NCBI RefSeq assembly: GCF_002117125.1
Contig: NZ_CP019344.1
Span: 2,198,501-2,262,500, forward strand
Length of the DNA: 64,000 nucleotides
DNA from: Nonlabens spongiae
Lineage (GTDB): Bacteria; Bacteroidota; Bacteroidia; Flavobacteriales; Flavobacteriaceae
Reading direction: 5' to 3'
Below the pieces are notes generated by a model. That model was not told the DNA's origin. It did no database searches and saw only the letters and a program-made list of their open reading frames with translations. The translations under genes and the position numbers were made by a program. This document shows, piece by piece, positions 34,843 to 44,538 of this stretch. The stretch's first letter is position 1, and every line of letters begins with the position of its first letter.

Positions 34843-36045
34843 CTAGATAAAACGTTCTCTTACTTCATCAACATCATCCTCTGGCATGTGCTCATGCTCC
34901 TCGTGATCATGCTCAGCAACCGCCATACCTATGAACAAGGCAGACAACATCGTGAAAATAAAGGCCTGTAGAAATGCAACAAGCAATTCAATGACCATGA
35001 TAAATAATGATAAAAATAAGGATACTCCGGTTGATCCAACGGCTCCAAACTGGTCTTTAAGCGTGATCATCAAGGCGATCAAACTCATCAAAACAAAGTG
35101 TCCAGCGGTGATGTTTGCAAAAAGACGCATCAATAGTGAAAAAGGCTTGATCAATAAGAAACCTATCAATTCAATGACAGCTAGAACAGGCTTAAAGATC
35201 ACGGGAATACCAGGCATCCATAGCATGTGCATCCAGAAGTCCTTGTTTCCACTTACCAGATAGATTACTAAAGTAAATACCGCTAAACAAGCCGTTACCG
35301 CAAGCTGTCCCGTAATATTGAATCCGAGTGGCGTCAATCCCAAAAGATTTGCAATCCATATTAAAAAGAAAACGGTCAATAGATAGGGCATGAACTTCTT
35401 ATGCTTTTGCTCTCCTATATTAGGACGTGCGATCTCATCTCGTATATAGATAACCAATGGTTCTAACACACGGCCAAAACCAGTAGGAATCTGTTTCCTC
35501 TTATACTGATTTGCCAGTCGACCGAAAAGAAAAACTAACAACAAACCAATTACTAGCACTCCGAAAATGGATTTAGTGATAGAAAAGTCTAGAAGTTTTG
35601 CTGCATTAGTAGGATGATGCTCTGAGTCAAAAGCAACGCTTGTTGCACCGTCTTGCAGCTCATAAATCTTGCTGTGCAACTTCACCAAAGTCACTCCCCC
35701 AGCATCCACTTTAACTTCTCCCGCATCATCGTGATGAAATTCAGAAGACATAAAAACTCTTAAGCCCTCACTTGACCAAACAATAACTGGTAACGGAAAA
35801 CCTACGTGCTTACGCTCCCCAGCATCGTTTGTATAAGAAAATAAATGAAAATCGTGAGAGTCTTTTAAGTGATGGGCAATGTATTCATTGATTTCCTTGC
35901 CTGTATTGATCTTGCCACCATCATTATCCATGACCTCTTCATGCGCTGGGCCAGCCTCGCCATCTGTTAAATCTTGAGCAGAAACACCTGCGAAAGAGAG
36001 AAATGCTACTGTAAAAAAAGCTAATTTAAAGTACGCTCTAAACAT
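34843..36045 (-). CDS. atpB: ATP synthase a subunit
   Basis: Membrane stator subunit of 400 residues forming the proton half-channels. Like other Bacteroidota forms it has a signal-peptide-like start (FKLAFFTVAFLSFAGVSAQ) and a long periplasmic N-terminal extension (about 24-150) before the conserved membrane helices. The essential Arg lies in LLMRLFANITAGH. The C-terminus is His/Glu/Asp-rich (AEHDHEEHEHMPEDD). It begins the atpBEFHA cluster from a TACATTTG promoter (36085-36092). Confidence 0.96.
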   Translation of the reverse strand: MFRAYFKLAFFTVAFLSFAGVSAQDLTDGEAGPAHEEVMDNDGGKINTGKEINEYIAHHLKDSHDFHLFSYTNDAGERKHVGFPLPVIVWSSEGLRVFMSSEFHHDDAGEVKVDAGGVTLVKLHSKIYELQDGATSVAFDSEHHPTNAAKLLDFSITKSIFGVLVIGLLLVFLFGRLANQYKRKQIPTGFGRVLEPLVIYIRDEIARPNIGEQKHKKFMPYLLTVFFLIWIANLLGLTPLGFNITGQLAVTACLAVFTLVIYLVSGNKDFWMHMLWMPGIPVIFKPVLAVIELIGFLLIKPFSLLMRLFANITAGHFVLMSLIALMITLKDQFGAVGSTGVSLFLSLFIMVIELLVAFLQAFIFTMLSALFIGMAVAEHDHEEHEHMPEDDVDEVRERFI

Positions 36046-36084
36046 GAAATATACCTTATAAAGTTAGGTCTCCTAATTCGGGTG

Positions 36085-36092
36085 CAAATGTA
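36085..36092 (-). promoter_or_regulatory. atp operon promoter, TAnnTTTG box
   Basis: TACATTTG followed by C on the minus strand, 39 nt before the atpB ATG, in the 123-bp gap after the DUF6168-like gene. Confidence 0.6.
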
Positions 36093-36168
36093 TGACAAAA
36101 AAGAATGTAAAAATCAGGCGGATACAGTTAAAATTTTAAGTGATGTCAAATCACACAAAATCCTATAA

Positions 36169-36534
36169 TTAACTATCGTTAAGCCACTTGAGTACAATAC
36201 CTATCTCAGCAAAAAGAAACAAGAAATAAGGGGCAAGAAAGCCTAAGACTTGGCGGAGGGTAAGTTCAAGTTCATTGTCGATCAATTCCGGAAAAAAAAT
36301 CAAGATCGCACCAAACTTCATAAACACCAAACCTAGAAAAACATATCCTAAATTATTTGGAGAAATACGCGCTGTAAACTTGAGCGCAGAAACCGTTAAA
36401 AATGTAGCTATTCCTAAAAAGAGATAGGTATCAAAAATGCTGATCACAGCATTCTCCACAATTAAATTATGAACAAAATAACCAATACCTGTTAGAACTG
36501 CGGTAACCAGAAATGCTTTGAGGTAAAAATTCAT
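36169..36534 (-). CDS. Small four-helix membrane protein (DUF6168-like)
   Basis: A 121-residue integral membrane protein with four hydrophobic helices (about 5-25, 33-52, 63-82, 95-115) and few charges. Flavobacteria carry a similar DUF6168 protein just upstream of atpB, usually after a small AtpZ/AtpI-type gene; no AtpZ is present here, with only 11 bp to the bactofilin stop. An assembly or accessory role for F0 is suggested by position only. Confidence 0.65.
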   Translation of the reverse strand: MNFYLKAFLVTAVLTGIGYFVHNLIVENAVISIFDTYLFLGIATFLTVSALKFTARISPNNLGYVFLGLVFMKFGAILIFFPELIDNELELTLRQVLGFLAPYFLFLFAEIGIVLKWLNDS

Positions 36535-36545
36535 AAACTAAGAAC

Positions 36546-36956
36546 CTAAGCCGTTTTTCCAGCCTTCTTACCTCCCTTAGTTGTATCCAGTTTCTTAACA
36601 CCCTGATTCATGGTACAACTACCATTAAATTCAGTCCCTGGTTCCACCATGAGTTTTCCTGTAACCACCTCTCCGTTCACTACAGCTGTTGCTTTTAGGG
36701 AAAGTAAGTTCTCAACGGTCATATCTCCCTCAAAAGCTCCCTCTATATCAGCATTACTGCAAACCAAAGTTCCTAATATCCTACCTTCCCTGCCTATAAC
36801 AACTTTACCCGTTGTCTTAAGGCTACCTTTAAGCAACCCATCAATCCTGAAACCACCCTTACTGGTGATATCACCTTCTATTTCGGTGCCCTGACCTATC
36901 CTGTTTTGCGATGCGTTAGTAGCTTTTTTATCCACTTGATTTTTAGATTTAAGCAT
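36546..36956 (-). CDS. Bactofilin (polymer-forming cytoskeletal protein)
   Basis: A 136-residue protein whose core (about 18-115) is the right-handed beta-helix of bactofilins: IGQGTEIEGDITSKGGFRIDG, then VVIGREGRILG, NADIEGAFEGDMTVE and TAVVNGEVVTGKLMVEPG at roughly 17-residue turns. Tails are short and Lys-rich. It is 8 bp downstream of porW and 11 bp upstream of the DUF6168-like gene, in one operon. Confidence 0.93.
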   Translation of the reverse strand: MLKSKNQVDKKATNASQNRIGQGTEIEGDITSKGGFRIDGLLKGSLKTTGKVVIGREGRILGTLVCSNADIEGAFEGDMTVENLLSLKATAVVNGEVVTGKLMVEPGTEFNGSCTMNQGVKKLDTTKGGKKAGKTA

Positions 36957-36964
36957 GGGTTTGG

Positions 36965-39586
36965 TTATTTGTTATTTACTAGATAATCGTCAAGCTTTTT
37001 GTAAGCTTGGATGACTTGATAGTTTTTTGTCGAGACGATCACGAAAGGTAAGTCAATTTTAAAATCGCTTTTTTCAAGCAATTCAGCGACTCCCTCAGCA
37101 GATAGTTGAGATCTCATATCGTGAATCAATAGAAGATTGTCTTTTTTATCATAGACATCAATAGAAACTGGAAAACTGTAATTGTTCATCACAAAAACAC
37201 TGTCGATCTCACCTTTGATGCGTTTTAAATCGTCATTTTGTGCACGATCAAATCGATACATTAACTTGAAATCTGTAGATTTTGATGCGTCCACAAAGCC
37301 ATTTGAAATGCTCAAGCTTTTAGATTCATTGACAAGTTTCTGAGCGGCCTTACCTTCTTCTGAATTGGGAAAACTCATGGCTACATAATCCAGATTCTTA
37401 CGGTATTCTTCAACTCCATATAACCTACCCGAAGCATAAGCTTTTAATAATTGCATTTTTGGCAATATGGGGTTACCATTGAAAATAGTCTCGTAGCGAT
37501 CTACTTCGGTGATGACAAAGTCGTAATTACTGCTCTCATATTGACGGTAAAGTCTACTATAGATAGCTTCTGGACTGCTTTCGTCATCGATTTGAGCATC
37601 TGGACTACGCAAGATTTCTGCATAGCGTGTATCAGGGTACTCAGTTAGTATTAGGTTTTTGAAATATTCCGCTTTCGCGAAAGCGTCATCACCACCTTCT
37701 TTATAGATCAAATAAAGATTATAGTATGTAGGGAGTTCAAGCTTTTCTTCTGGATCGTAGGTCAATAACTTGTCAAAGCGCTGAATCGCAAGATCATTAC
37801 GTTTAAATTTCTCTTTATATATAACGCCGAGTTGGTAATAGGCAAAGTCCCGAGTCGCTGCAATACTATCGAGCGCCACGGGATCAGTAATGAGTTGATC
37901 GGTATAATAGGCGACGGTATGTTCTGGCTTGAGTTCTTCCTCTAGGATTTCTTCATCTAATACATCTTCCTCATCAGGCAGGTCGTTTTTTTGTCTTTTG
38001 CTGCGACGCCAGTTATCTGCCAGTTCCCGCCTTCCCCATTTTCTCTGGAAGGTTTGTTTTCCCTGCGCCACGGTTTGAGGATTGTAAAAATAGAAGCTGT
38101 TCCCTTTTGATCTCGTGTTATCAAAACTAGGCCCCAAAGATGGCGGTGCTGTTACAGACCGGCCGTTCTTCTTAGTGTTCTGAGACCTCATGCTATTGAA
38201 GTTCTGAACGCCAGCTTTATTCTGAGCCTCGTTTGCGGCTGCTATTTCTGCTTGCTCTTCCAGCCTCTTTTCTTCAGCTATGAACTCGTCTATGTAGGTT
38301 TGGTAATAAACAGTACGCTCTGCCTCGCTCATTGCGTTTACCGCAAAAATGCTATCTGCACTACGTCTTCTCAATTCATAGGTGATAACGTCTTCAAGGT
38401 TTTCACGCTTTTTTTTGACGCCTCTATGCTCCTTAGTACGCGGCTCGTAAAAGGTTAGTGCACTGTCATAATACTTCCCAGCTCGCACATATTCATCTTT
38501 ATCAAAATTAATACTGCCTAAGGAAGAGTAATTATTTGCTATCAAATAACGATCCTTAGGACCATTGGATCGCAATGAGAGGTTATAAAATTCCTCGGCT
38601 GCCTGTGTATTCTCGAGCTGTTCATATAAAATTGCTTTGCGAGAATAGATGTCATCAAGCCAGGGACGGTTTTCTCTATTTTCTGCAAGCTCGTCCAGCA
38701 ATGTAAGAAGTTGGTCCCTATTCAACGAATCTTGATCTTGTAACTTGACTTTTTCTATGAAAGCATTGAGATAATAATTGCGTGGAATCTTGCGGTGCAT
38801 GTCAATAACACGATCAAAATAAACGAGCGCACTATCCTTTTCACCAGCTCTGGCATAAAGCTGTCCCGCAATAAATTTATAGCGACCCTCTGTATCCTTG
38901 TTTTCAGTCAAGTTTGCTGCTTTATACATGTAGACCAAGGCGCTATCCAACATTTTCATGTTGAGATAGGCCTGCGATAAAGTAGCATTGAGCGTTGCCA
39001 GATCTTCTTGCTCAATATCGCTGCGGCTGGAAGCAAGGATTTTATTTAGGTTGTAAATCGCAGTCTCGTTGTTGTCGAGTCGCATATTTACTTTTTCTCG
39101 CCAGATGTTTGCCGAAAGCGTTTGATCGCTTTCCGGCATGAATTGCAATATGTAGTTGAATGCTTCTAAAGCCGGAATGAACCGCTGATCGTAATATCTA
39201 GCTTTTCCAAGCAGCAGATAGGCTTCATCAATTTGTGGATTGTATTCCTCTTGATCGATGAGCATGCTGTGCTTTTGTACCGCTTTAATTGCTTTATCTT
39301 CTGCACGTTCAAAGCTGGAATTTTTAGGCTTGGCACCAGGAGCCTGCATTTCCTCGATGACTTCAAAACGCTCTACTGGCAAAACTTCCCAATAGTTGTC
39401 CTGGTAGGTCTGCTCAAGAGACTGCAAACCTTCTTCTAAGGCTAGTTTACCATTGTAGAGCACATTATATTTTGTGCTTAGGGCATGAAGATTACGACTC
39501 GTAAAACTATTGGATTTACGACTACACCCTACCACAACAAGTAGTAATGCCATCACAATACCGATATTTTTACAATAGATTTTCAA
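36965..39586 (-). CDS. porW: PorW/SprE-like TPR lipoprotein of the type IX secretion system
   Basis: An 873-residue lipoprotein: signal MKIYCKNIGIVMALLLVVVG with Cys in VVGCSRKS. Early family marks are KYNVLYNGKLAL and YWEVLPV; several TPR-type helical pairs follow (about 110-400 and 560-760). The low-complexity acidic linker (about 525-550) and a C-terminal domain match PorW/SprE, required for T9SS function and gliding in Bacteroidota. A GCTTTCGCGAAAGC copy at about residue 636 reads AFAKA. Bactofilin follows in the same operon, as in many flavobacteria. Confidence 0.75.
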   Translation of the reverse strand: MKIYCKNIGIVMALLLVVVGCSRKSNSFTSRNLHALSTKYNVLYNGKLALEEGLQSLEQTYQDNYWEVLPVERFEVIEEMQAPGAKPKNSSFERAEDKAIKAVQKHSMLIDQEEYNPQIDEAYLLLGKARYYDQRFIPALEAFNYILQFMPESDQTLSANIWREKVNMRLDNNETAIYNLNKILASSRSDIEQEDLATLNATLSQAYLNMKMLDSALVYMYKAANLTENKDTEGRYKFIAGQLYARAGEKDSALVYFDRVIDMHRKIPRNYYLNAFIEKVKLQDQDSLNRDQLLTLLDELAENRENRPWLDDIYSRKAILYEQLENTQAAEEFYNLSLRSNGPKDRYLIANNYSSLGSINFDKDEYVRAGKYYDSALTFYEPRTKEHRGVKKKRENLEDVITYELRRRSADSIFAVNAMSEAERTVYYQTYIDEFIAEEKRLEEQAEIAAANEAQNKAGVQNFNSMRSQNTKKNGRSVTAPPSLGPSFDNTRSKGNSFYFYNPQTVAQGKQTFQRKWGRRELADNWRRSKRQKNDLPDEEDVLDEEILEEELKPEHTVAYYTDQLITDPVALDSIAATRDFAYYQLGVIYKEKFKRNDLAIQRFDKLLTYDPEEKLELPTYYNLYLIYKEGGDDAFAKAEYFKNLILTEYPDTRYAEILRSPDAQIDDESSPEAIYSRLYRQYESSNYDFVITEVDRYETIFNGNPILPKMQLLKAYASGRLYGVEEYRKNLDYVAMSFPNSEEGKAAQKLVNESKSLSISNGFVDASKSTDFKLMYRFDRAQNDDLKRIKGEIDSVFVMNNYSFPVSIDVYDKKDNLLLIHDMRSQLSAEGVAELLEKSDFKIDLPFVIVSTKNYQVIQAYKKLDDYLVNNK
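37671..37685. repeat. GCTTTCGCGAAAGC palindrome copy 11
   Basis: In porW, read as AFAKA within a TPR-region helix. Confidence 0.95.
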
Positions 39587-39700
39587 AATGATTACTTTAT
39601 AATGACAAACTTAAACGTCCAGCGTTTATTGCGTAGCGGGTAAAAATACAGTTTTCTCAAGAGACAATCTTAACAGAAGATGTGATTAACAGATAACAAA

Positions 39701-39726
39701 AAAGGTTCTGAAACATCAGAACCTTT
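39701..39726 (-). terminator. Terminator of the fibronectin-III protein gene
   Basis: AAAGGTTCTGA and TCAGAACCTTT pair over 11 bp, with A and T runs on both sides; it lies 23 bp past the stop codon of the minus-strand gene. Confidence 0.92.
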
Positions 39727-39748
39727 TTAAATAAGAGTTGATTTGAAT

Positions 39749-42700
39749 TTATTTGACAACTATTTTCTCAGTGTGTTCTAAGTTTTCGCCTTTGAGCGTA
39801 ACAAAGTAAACTCCATTGGACATTTCATTCATACCGGATAAGGTGATTCTAGCAGAGCTTCCCGTATTCTCGGAAACAGATCTGATCAACTGGCCTACAC
39901 TATTATACACATTCAGCTGAACATCTTGATTGCTTAGAGCCGAACCTAGAGCTATATTTAATTCATTCCCGTTTACCGGGTTAGGGTAGAATGAAATCGA
40001 ATCTGAAATTGCAGGCTCTAAACCTAAGGTTACTGTTTCAAATATAAGCTGGAAGCGGTCTGTTGCCACAGATTGAGAATTGTTAGGATCTACGGTAAAG
40101 TTGTAAGTAGTCGTCGTAGACGCACCCCCTTGAATAATTTCCGTCATGGTGTTGTTGAGATTGTCTTTGATATAAGCTTTTAAACCTGGTAGAAGGTCCA
40201 AAGTGACTTCAAATTGATAATCTGTGTTCCTATATTGAGTAAGGCTTAGGTTAACAACTTCATCAGCGATAGGTTGAGGTCTCCTTTCAATTGCTAACAA
40301 TTCATTGTTTCCTTTGTCTATTGCGAGATTTTCATCAAGGTTTTGCCACTTACGAGCATCATCAAAATCAAGCGCAAGGTTCTCGGTAGCATCGAATTTC
40401 ATCATCAAGCCATCTAGATTCGTAGGAGTTGATGATCCTGATGCCACGCCTAAAAGTCTAAGGTTTAGGTATGCAGCATTAGTGGGATTTGAGAAAATTC
40501 CAATGTTTTGAGTGCTTGCGGTAGTTTTATCATCTTCATTGAATTCAACCGAGGCAGATGCTCCTGACTCTAATAAAAATACAGCTTGTCCAGGGTGCAA
40601 AATATTTGCTGCATTACTTGCCGTACCATTAGTATTTGCTCCCGAAGAAATTTCTACATATGTATAAGCCCCTTGTGTCCCAAGGGTAGGATCATAATAA
40701 TACATGTCTGCTGCTATAGAGTTCCTAGTTGTCGCACTCATGTCAACTTGAGCTTGATATGGGTTTCCAATTCCCAGATAATTACCTGTACCAGTTCCAT
40801 TAATGGTTACTGGTCCTTCAATCAATGTACCAGTTGATCTCAAAGTTACATCTGTAACGGTACCAGTATTTGAAGAAAGGTCAAACGTTCTATTACCTCT
40901 TATCAGAAGGCGGTAGAATGTTCCAGCATCCAATATTTCAGCTCTTGTGTCCGAAATAGGTAACCAGCTGTTTGTAGAAGCTTCATATTCAAACATACTC
41001 GGATTTCCCGATATCGTTTCATCATGACCTGTTGTAGGGTTCACACTTCCCACAGATCCTATTGTACCTGTGATTTGAGTACCAAATCCGTTCGAATTAT
41101 CTCCACTCTCCTGCCATGCGTCAAATACGCTTTGACCACTAACCGATGTAGTAAGAAATCTGTAAGCTCTATTACTCGCTGGTATATAGCGCTCTACGGT
41201 CACGTTTCCTGAAATAGAAGATGATAAAGGATTATGCTCCGCAAGTGCAGCGGTATTTTGAACCCTACTCCTAAATGTCAATCTATCATTTGTAGTAAAA
41301 ACCCCAGAGGTTAAGAACAGCCTTCCAAATATTCCTTGATCACCGTTTAGTATCACCCCATTTGAATTATTGATTTCAAGATTTCCAATCTGACCTTCAC
41401 CGGAAATTTCTGAGGTTGATGTACCAGACATTATCAATCTATTACCTCCACCACTAATTTGTCCTGAATTGTGCATATAACTCATAACAGTTACTGAACC
41501 ACCTGCAATATCAAGGTTAGAACCAGAAGCGATAATTAGATCGCTCGTAACGAAGGCTCCGCTTTGTGTAGCAGTACCGTCCTTGATTATCACCGTACTA
41601 GAAGAGTCGCTGGCTCCTACAGGACTGTTGTTCCAAGCTCCACTTTCGTAAACAAAGGCTTCTCTAACTGTAACATCATCTACGAACCATCCGGCACGAT
41701 TTTGAGAACTGTCTGAAGTCAACCTAAACCTCAATCTCATCGTAGAACTGGAATAACCAGATAAATCAAACGTCTCCCTTTTCCACCAGGTGGTATTATC
41801 TGGGGTTGTATCAGTTGTTCCCCATAATTCATAAGAATCCTCATGGAAATAACCTCTACTGTCGTAATCACTAGACTGACCTAAGTATGCAGATGCTGGT
41901 AAAGGACTGTATGTATTTCCTCCATCAGTAGAAATCTCAACAAAACCTTTGTCATATGTTCCTTCAAGTTTAGCAATATGCCAAAACTGTAGAACAGCAT
42001 CTGGTGTACTTGATAAATCAAAAATCGACGTTTGCTGAAGAATATTGGTATTGCTCGATCCGTGGGCATTGGTAGCGCTTTGAGAACCAACTTTGAAATA
42101 AGAAGTGTTCACCACCCAATCGGTAGAGTTCCCTGGCGCATTATCAAACATTGTTAAACCAGATTCAAAACTCTCGTTAATTGGTAATGCAACCGTATTT
42201 GGACTTGTCATAAAGTCAAAGGGACCTACCCATGTACTCTCATCCCCTCCACCACAATCTGCTCTTACATAGAATTCATAATCGGTATTTGATGATAGGC
42301 CTGTCAGGTTATAAGGATTATCACTTGTATTGTTAATCATTGTTCCTGATCCCTGTGTAAATCCATCTGCTCCCCACTCAATATCCCATAAAGTCTCAGA
42401 ATCTCCAGCAGTCCAGCCTAGATCCGCAGAAGTCGCGGTGATGTTTGAAACCGATAGAGCAGAAGGTGCAAGACACGAAGGTGGTGTCACACAATTTAAA
42501 GTTATACTAATAGGATCGATCGATGGATCACTTGAACATGTTACGCTACCATCAGAATTGATCGCTAATGATATCTGACCTGTTGTGCTCACTACTGGGT
42601 CTAGTCCAGCAGTATCGTAAACACCATTTGACGTTGTCCCAAAAATCAAATTACCCGTTCCATTCAGACCATCGTATACTAATATCTCGTCATAAGTATC

Positions 42701-44314
42701 TTCTGTATTTCCTGAATTAAAAACTATTTCTGCCCAGTCTCCAGAACTCGCCTCAAAACTTGCCAAGACTTCAATGGTACTGGTTTGTGAATAACAGAGT
42801 CCGGTTACTGTATCACCACAGGCGATATCAGTTGAAAAGCTAAAAGGTCCTGTCCAAGAGCTATCACTTCCTCCACAGTTGGCTCTTATGTAAAAATCAT
42901 ATGAAGTTCCTGAAGAAAGTCCAGAAAGAGTATATGGATTATCTGAGGTATCGTTAATCATCGTTCCCCCTCCTTGGGTAAAACCACTCACGCCCCATTC
43001 TATATCCCAAATCGTCTCAGAGTCGCCGGCTGTCCAGCCTAATTCTGCAGAAGTCGTAGTAGTGTTTGTTGCGGTTAGAGAAGTCGGTGGGAGACATGCA
43101 GGAACAGGTTCCATTTGAAGATTGTCAATTCCCAGATCATAGGAACTAAATCCTGCACTTGTGGTTCCTACTACAATGAAATAAACCGAAGAAGTTCCAT
43201 TCAACGCAGCGGGCACGTTGTAGGTGTAGTTATACCAACCTGTACTAGGTACAGTTGGAGCAGTCGTAGTTAATGAAAATAAGGTTTGAACCAGAGTAGC
43301 ACCAGTTAAAGAAGGTGAAGAGTTAAAATAAATCTCATATTTATCATCACTATCAGCACTGCCATGTCTGTGTAACCAAACATTAATTCTAAAATCATCA
43401 GTCTCTCCGCTCAAGTCATACTGCTCTGAGTAAAAGTTAGCCGTAGAACTAGAGAAATTCTTCTGCATCCAATAATCACCAGCGTAAGCACCAGTTATAT
43501 CTCCACCACTTCCAAACTGTCTATTCCAATCAGTTGTGTCTGATGTAACCTCTGATGAATTGCAATTATTTGCGGTTTCAAAATCATCTAAACTTGGAAA
43601 CGAAGTTGTCGGAACGCAGGTTGTAATAAAATTAAACGGCCCAGCCCATGAGCTTTCATCACCACCACAATCTGCCCGAACATAGAAGTCATATGAAGTT
43701 CCTGAAGAAAGTCCAGAAAGAGCGTATGGATTATCTGAGGTATCGTTGATCATAATTCCCCCTCCTTGGGTAAAACCGCTCACGCCCCATTCTATATCCC
43801 AAACAGTTTCTGTACCTCCTGCAGTCCAGCCTAGATCAGCACTTGTTGGTAGAACATTAGAGGCGGTTAATGCGGTAGGAATAGGGCAGGCCGGTGGAAT
43901 AAAACTTACCTGTAACGAAGCATCAATAGTTACAGAATCGCCCGCAAAAAAGTTGTCATCATCTATTGATGTAATTGTAATAGCTGTTACGGTCGTTACA
44001 TCTATAGTGGCTCCATTAAAACTAGAAATATCTAGACTTGTGACATTACAATTATCTGTTGTGGTTTCAGTACCTCCGGCGTGAGTCACGCTAATGTTGT
44101 AGGAGTACCAGTTATTACAATTAGCAGACGTATTTGTAGTAGTTAAAGAGAGACCCGTAATCTCACCTCCTCCAGCACAAGGGAAAGAGGTAAAACTCAC
44201 AACTACTGGATCGTTATCTAAACCTGATTCTGATAAGGTTTCTGTACAAGTCTGAGCGTGTAATTGATAAATCGAGAAAAGTAAAACTAAACAAAAGAGT
44301 AGATTTCGTTTCAT
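39749..44314 (-). CDS. Large secreted fibronectin-III protein with T9SS type A sorting domain
   Basis: A 1521-residue extracellular protein: signal peptide MKRNLLFCLVLLFSIYQLHAQ, then three fibronectin-III modules starting with C-x-x-P-(T/S)-(A/S)-L at about residues 143, 408 and 613. A CUB-like segment (CGDTVTGLCYSQTST, about 500-610) precedes the third and a MAM-like segment (NESFESGLTMFDNAPG, about 710-880) follows it; a beta-rich region with GSNLDIAGGSVTV comes next. The last 80 residues are a Por_secretion tail (SFYPNPVNGNE, YNSVGQLIR, NGVYFVTLKG, KIVVK), which directs export through T9SS. No peptidase or glycosidase motif was recognised, so an adhesive or carbohydrate-binding role is only inference. 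Confidence 0.88.
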   Translation of the reverse strand: MKRNLLFCLVLLFSIYQLHAQTCTETLSESGLDNDPVVVSFTSFPCAGGGEITGLSLTTTNTSANCNNWYSYNISVTHAGGTETTTDNCNVTSLDISSFNGATIDVTTVTAITITSIDDDNFFAGDSVTIDASLQVSFIPPACPIPTALTASNVLPTSADLGWTAGGTETVWDIEWGVSGFTQGGGIMINDTSDNPYALSGLSSGTSYDFYVRADCGGDESSWAGPFNFITTCVPTTSFPSLDDFETANNCNSSEVTSDTTDWNRQFGSGGDITGAYAGDYWMQKNFSSSTANFYSEQYDLSGETDDFRINVWLHRHGSADSDDKYEIYFNSSPSLTGATLVQTLFSLTTTAPTVPSTGWYNYTYNVPAALNGTSSVYFIVVGTTSAGFSSYDLGIDNLQMEPVPACLPPTSLTATNTTTTSAELGWTAGDSETIWDIEWGVSGFTQGGGTMINDTSDNPYTLSGLSSGTSYDFYIRANCGGSDSSWTGPFSFSTDIACGDTVTGLCYSQTSTIEVLASFEASSGDWAEIVFNSGNTEDTYDEILVYDGLNGTGNLIFGTTSNGVYDTAGLDPVVSTTGQISLAINSDGSVTCSSDPSIDPISITLNCVTPPSCLAPSALSVSNITATSADLGWTAGDSETLWDIEWGADGFTQGSGTMINNTSDNPYNLTGLSSNTDYEFYVRADCGGGDESTWVGPFDFMTSPNTVALPINESFESGLTMFDNAPGNSTDWVVNTSYFKVGSQSATNAHGSSNTNILQQTSIFDLSSTPDAVLQFWHIAKLEGTYDKGFVEISTDGGNTYSPLPASAYLGQSSDYDSRGYFHEDSYELWGTTDTTPDNTTWWKRETFDLSGYSSSTMRLRFRLTSDSSQNRAGWFVDDVTVREAFVYESGAWNNSPVGASDSSSTVIIKDGTATQSGAFVTSDLIIASGSNLDIAGGSVTVMSYMHNSGQISGGGNRLIMSGTSTSEISGEGQIGNLEINNSNGVILNGDQGIFGRLFLTSGVFTTNDRLTFRSRVQNTAALAEHNPLSSSISGNVTVERYIPASNRAYRFLTTSVSGQSVFDAWQESGDNSNGFGTQITGTIGSVGSVNPTTGHDETISGNPSMFEYEASTNSWLPISDTRAEILDAGTFYRLLIRGNRTFDLSSNTGTVTDVTLRSTGTLIEGPVTINGTGTGNYLGIGNPYQAQVDMSATTRNSIAADMYYYDPTLGTQGAYTYVEISSGANTNGTASNAANILHPGQAVFLLESGASASVEFNEDDKTTASTQNIGIFSNPTNAAYLNLRLLGVASGSSTPTNLDGLMMKFDATENLALDFDDARKWQNLDENLAIDKGNNELLAIERRPQPIADEVVNLSLTQYRNTDYQFEVTLDLLPGLKAYIKDNLNNTMTEIIQGGASTTTTYNFTVDPNNSQSVATDRFQLIFETVTLGLEPAISDSISFYPNPVNGNELNIALGSALSNQDVQLNVYNSVGQLIRSVSENTGSSARITLSGMNEMSNGVYFVTLKGENLEHTEKIVVK
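42898..43012. repeat. DNA repeat of fibronectin-III module (copy 1)
   Basis: About 115 bp nearly identical to 43689-43803, differing at only a few positions, within modules two and one of the secreted protein. Confidence 0.8.
43689..43803. repeat. DNA repeat of fibronectin-III module (copy 2)
   Basis: Partner of 42898-43012. A third, more diverged copy lies near 42290-42440. Confidence 0.8.
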
Positions 44315-44449
44315 ATTGGATACAATTTAGTCAACTAACCTACAACAATTAATTGACAAAACATTAACAATAGATTTTTGTTTCGTGATAAATTCGACGA
44401 GTGGTTTTCTCAGAACTAAGGTGTCTTAAATATTTTGAGAAGCTTTCCC

Positions 44450-44464
44450 GCTTTCGCGAAAGCG
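44450..44464. repeat. GCTTTCGCGAAAGC palindrome copy 12 (intergenic)
   Basis: Between the leuS terminator and the start of the fibronectin-III gene; the 224-bp gap 44315-44538 otherwise shows only the terminator. Confidence 0.95.
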
Positions 44465-44490
44465 AGATTACAAAACCACTCACAATAAAA

Positions 44491-44514
44491 AAGGCGACCC
44501 AATCTGGTCGCCTT
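44491..44514 (-). terminator. leuS terminator
   Basis: AAGGCGACC and GGTCGCCTT pair over 9 bp, with a T run on the minus strand, 24 bp past the leuS stop. Confidence 0.92.
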
Positions 44515-44538
44515 GATATGCTAAAAACTGGAGCAAGA

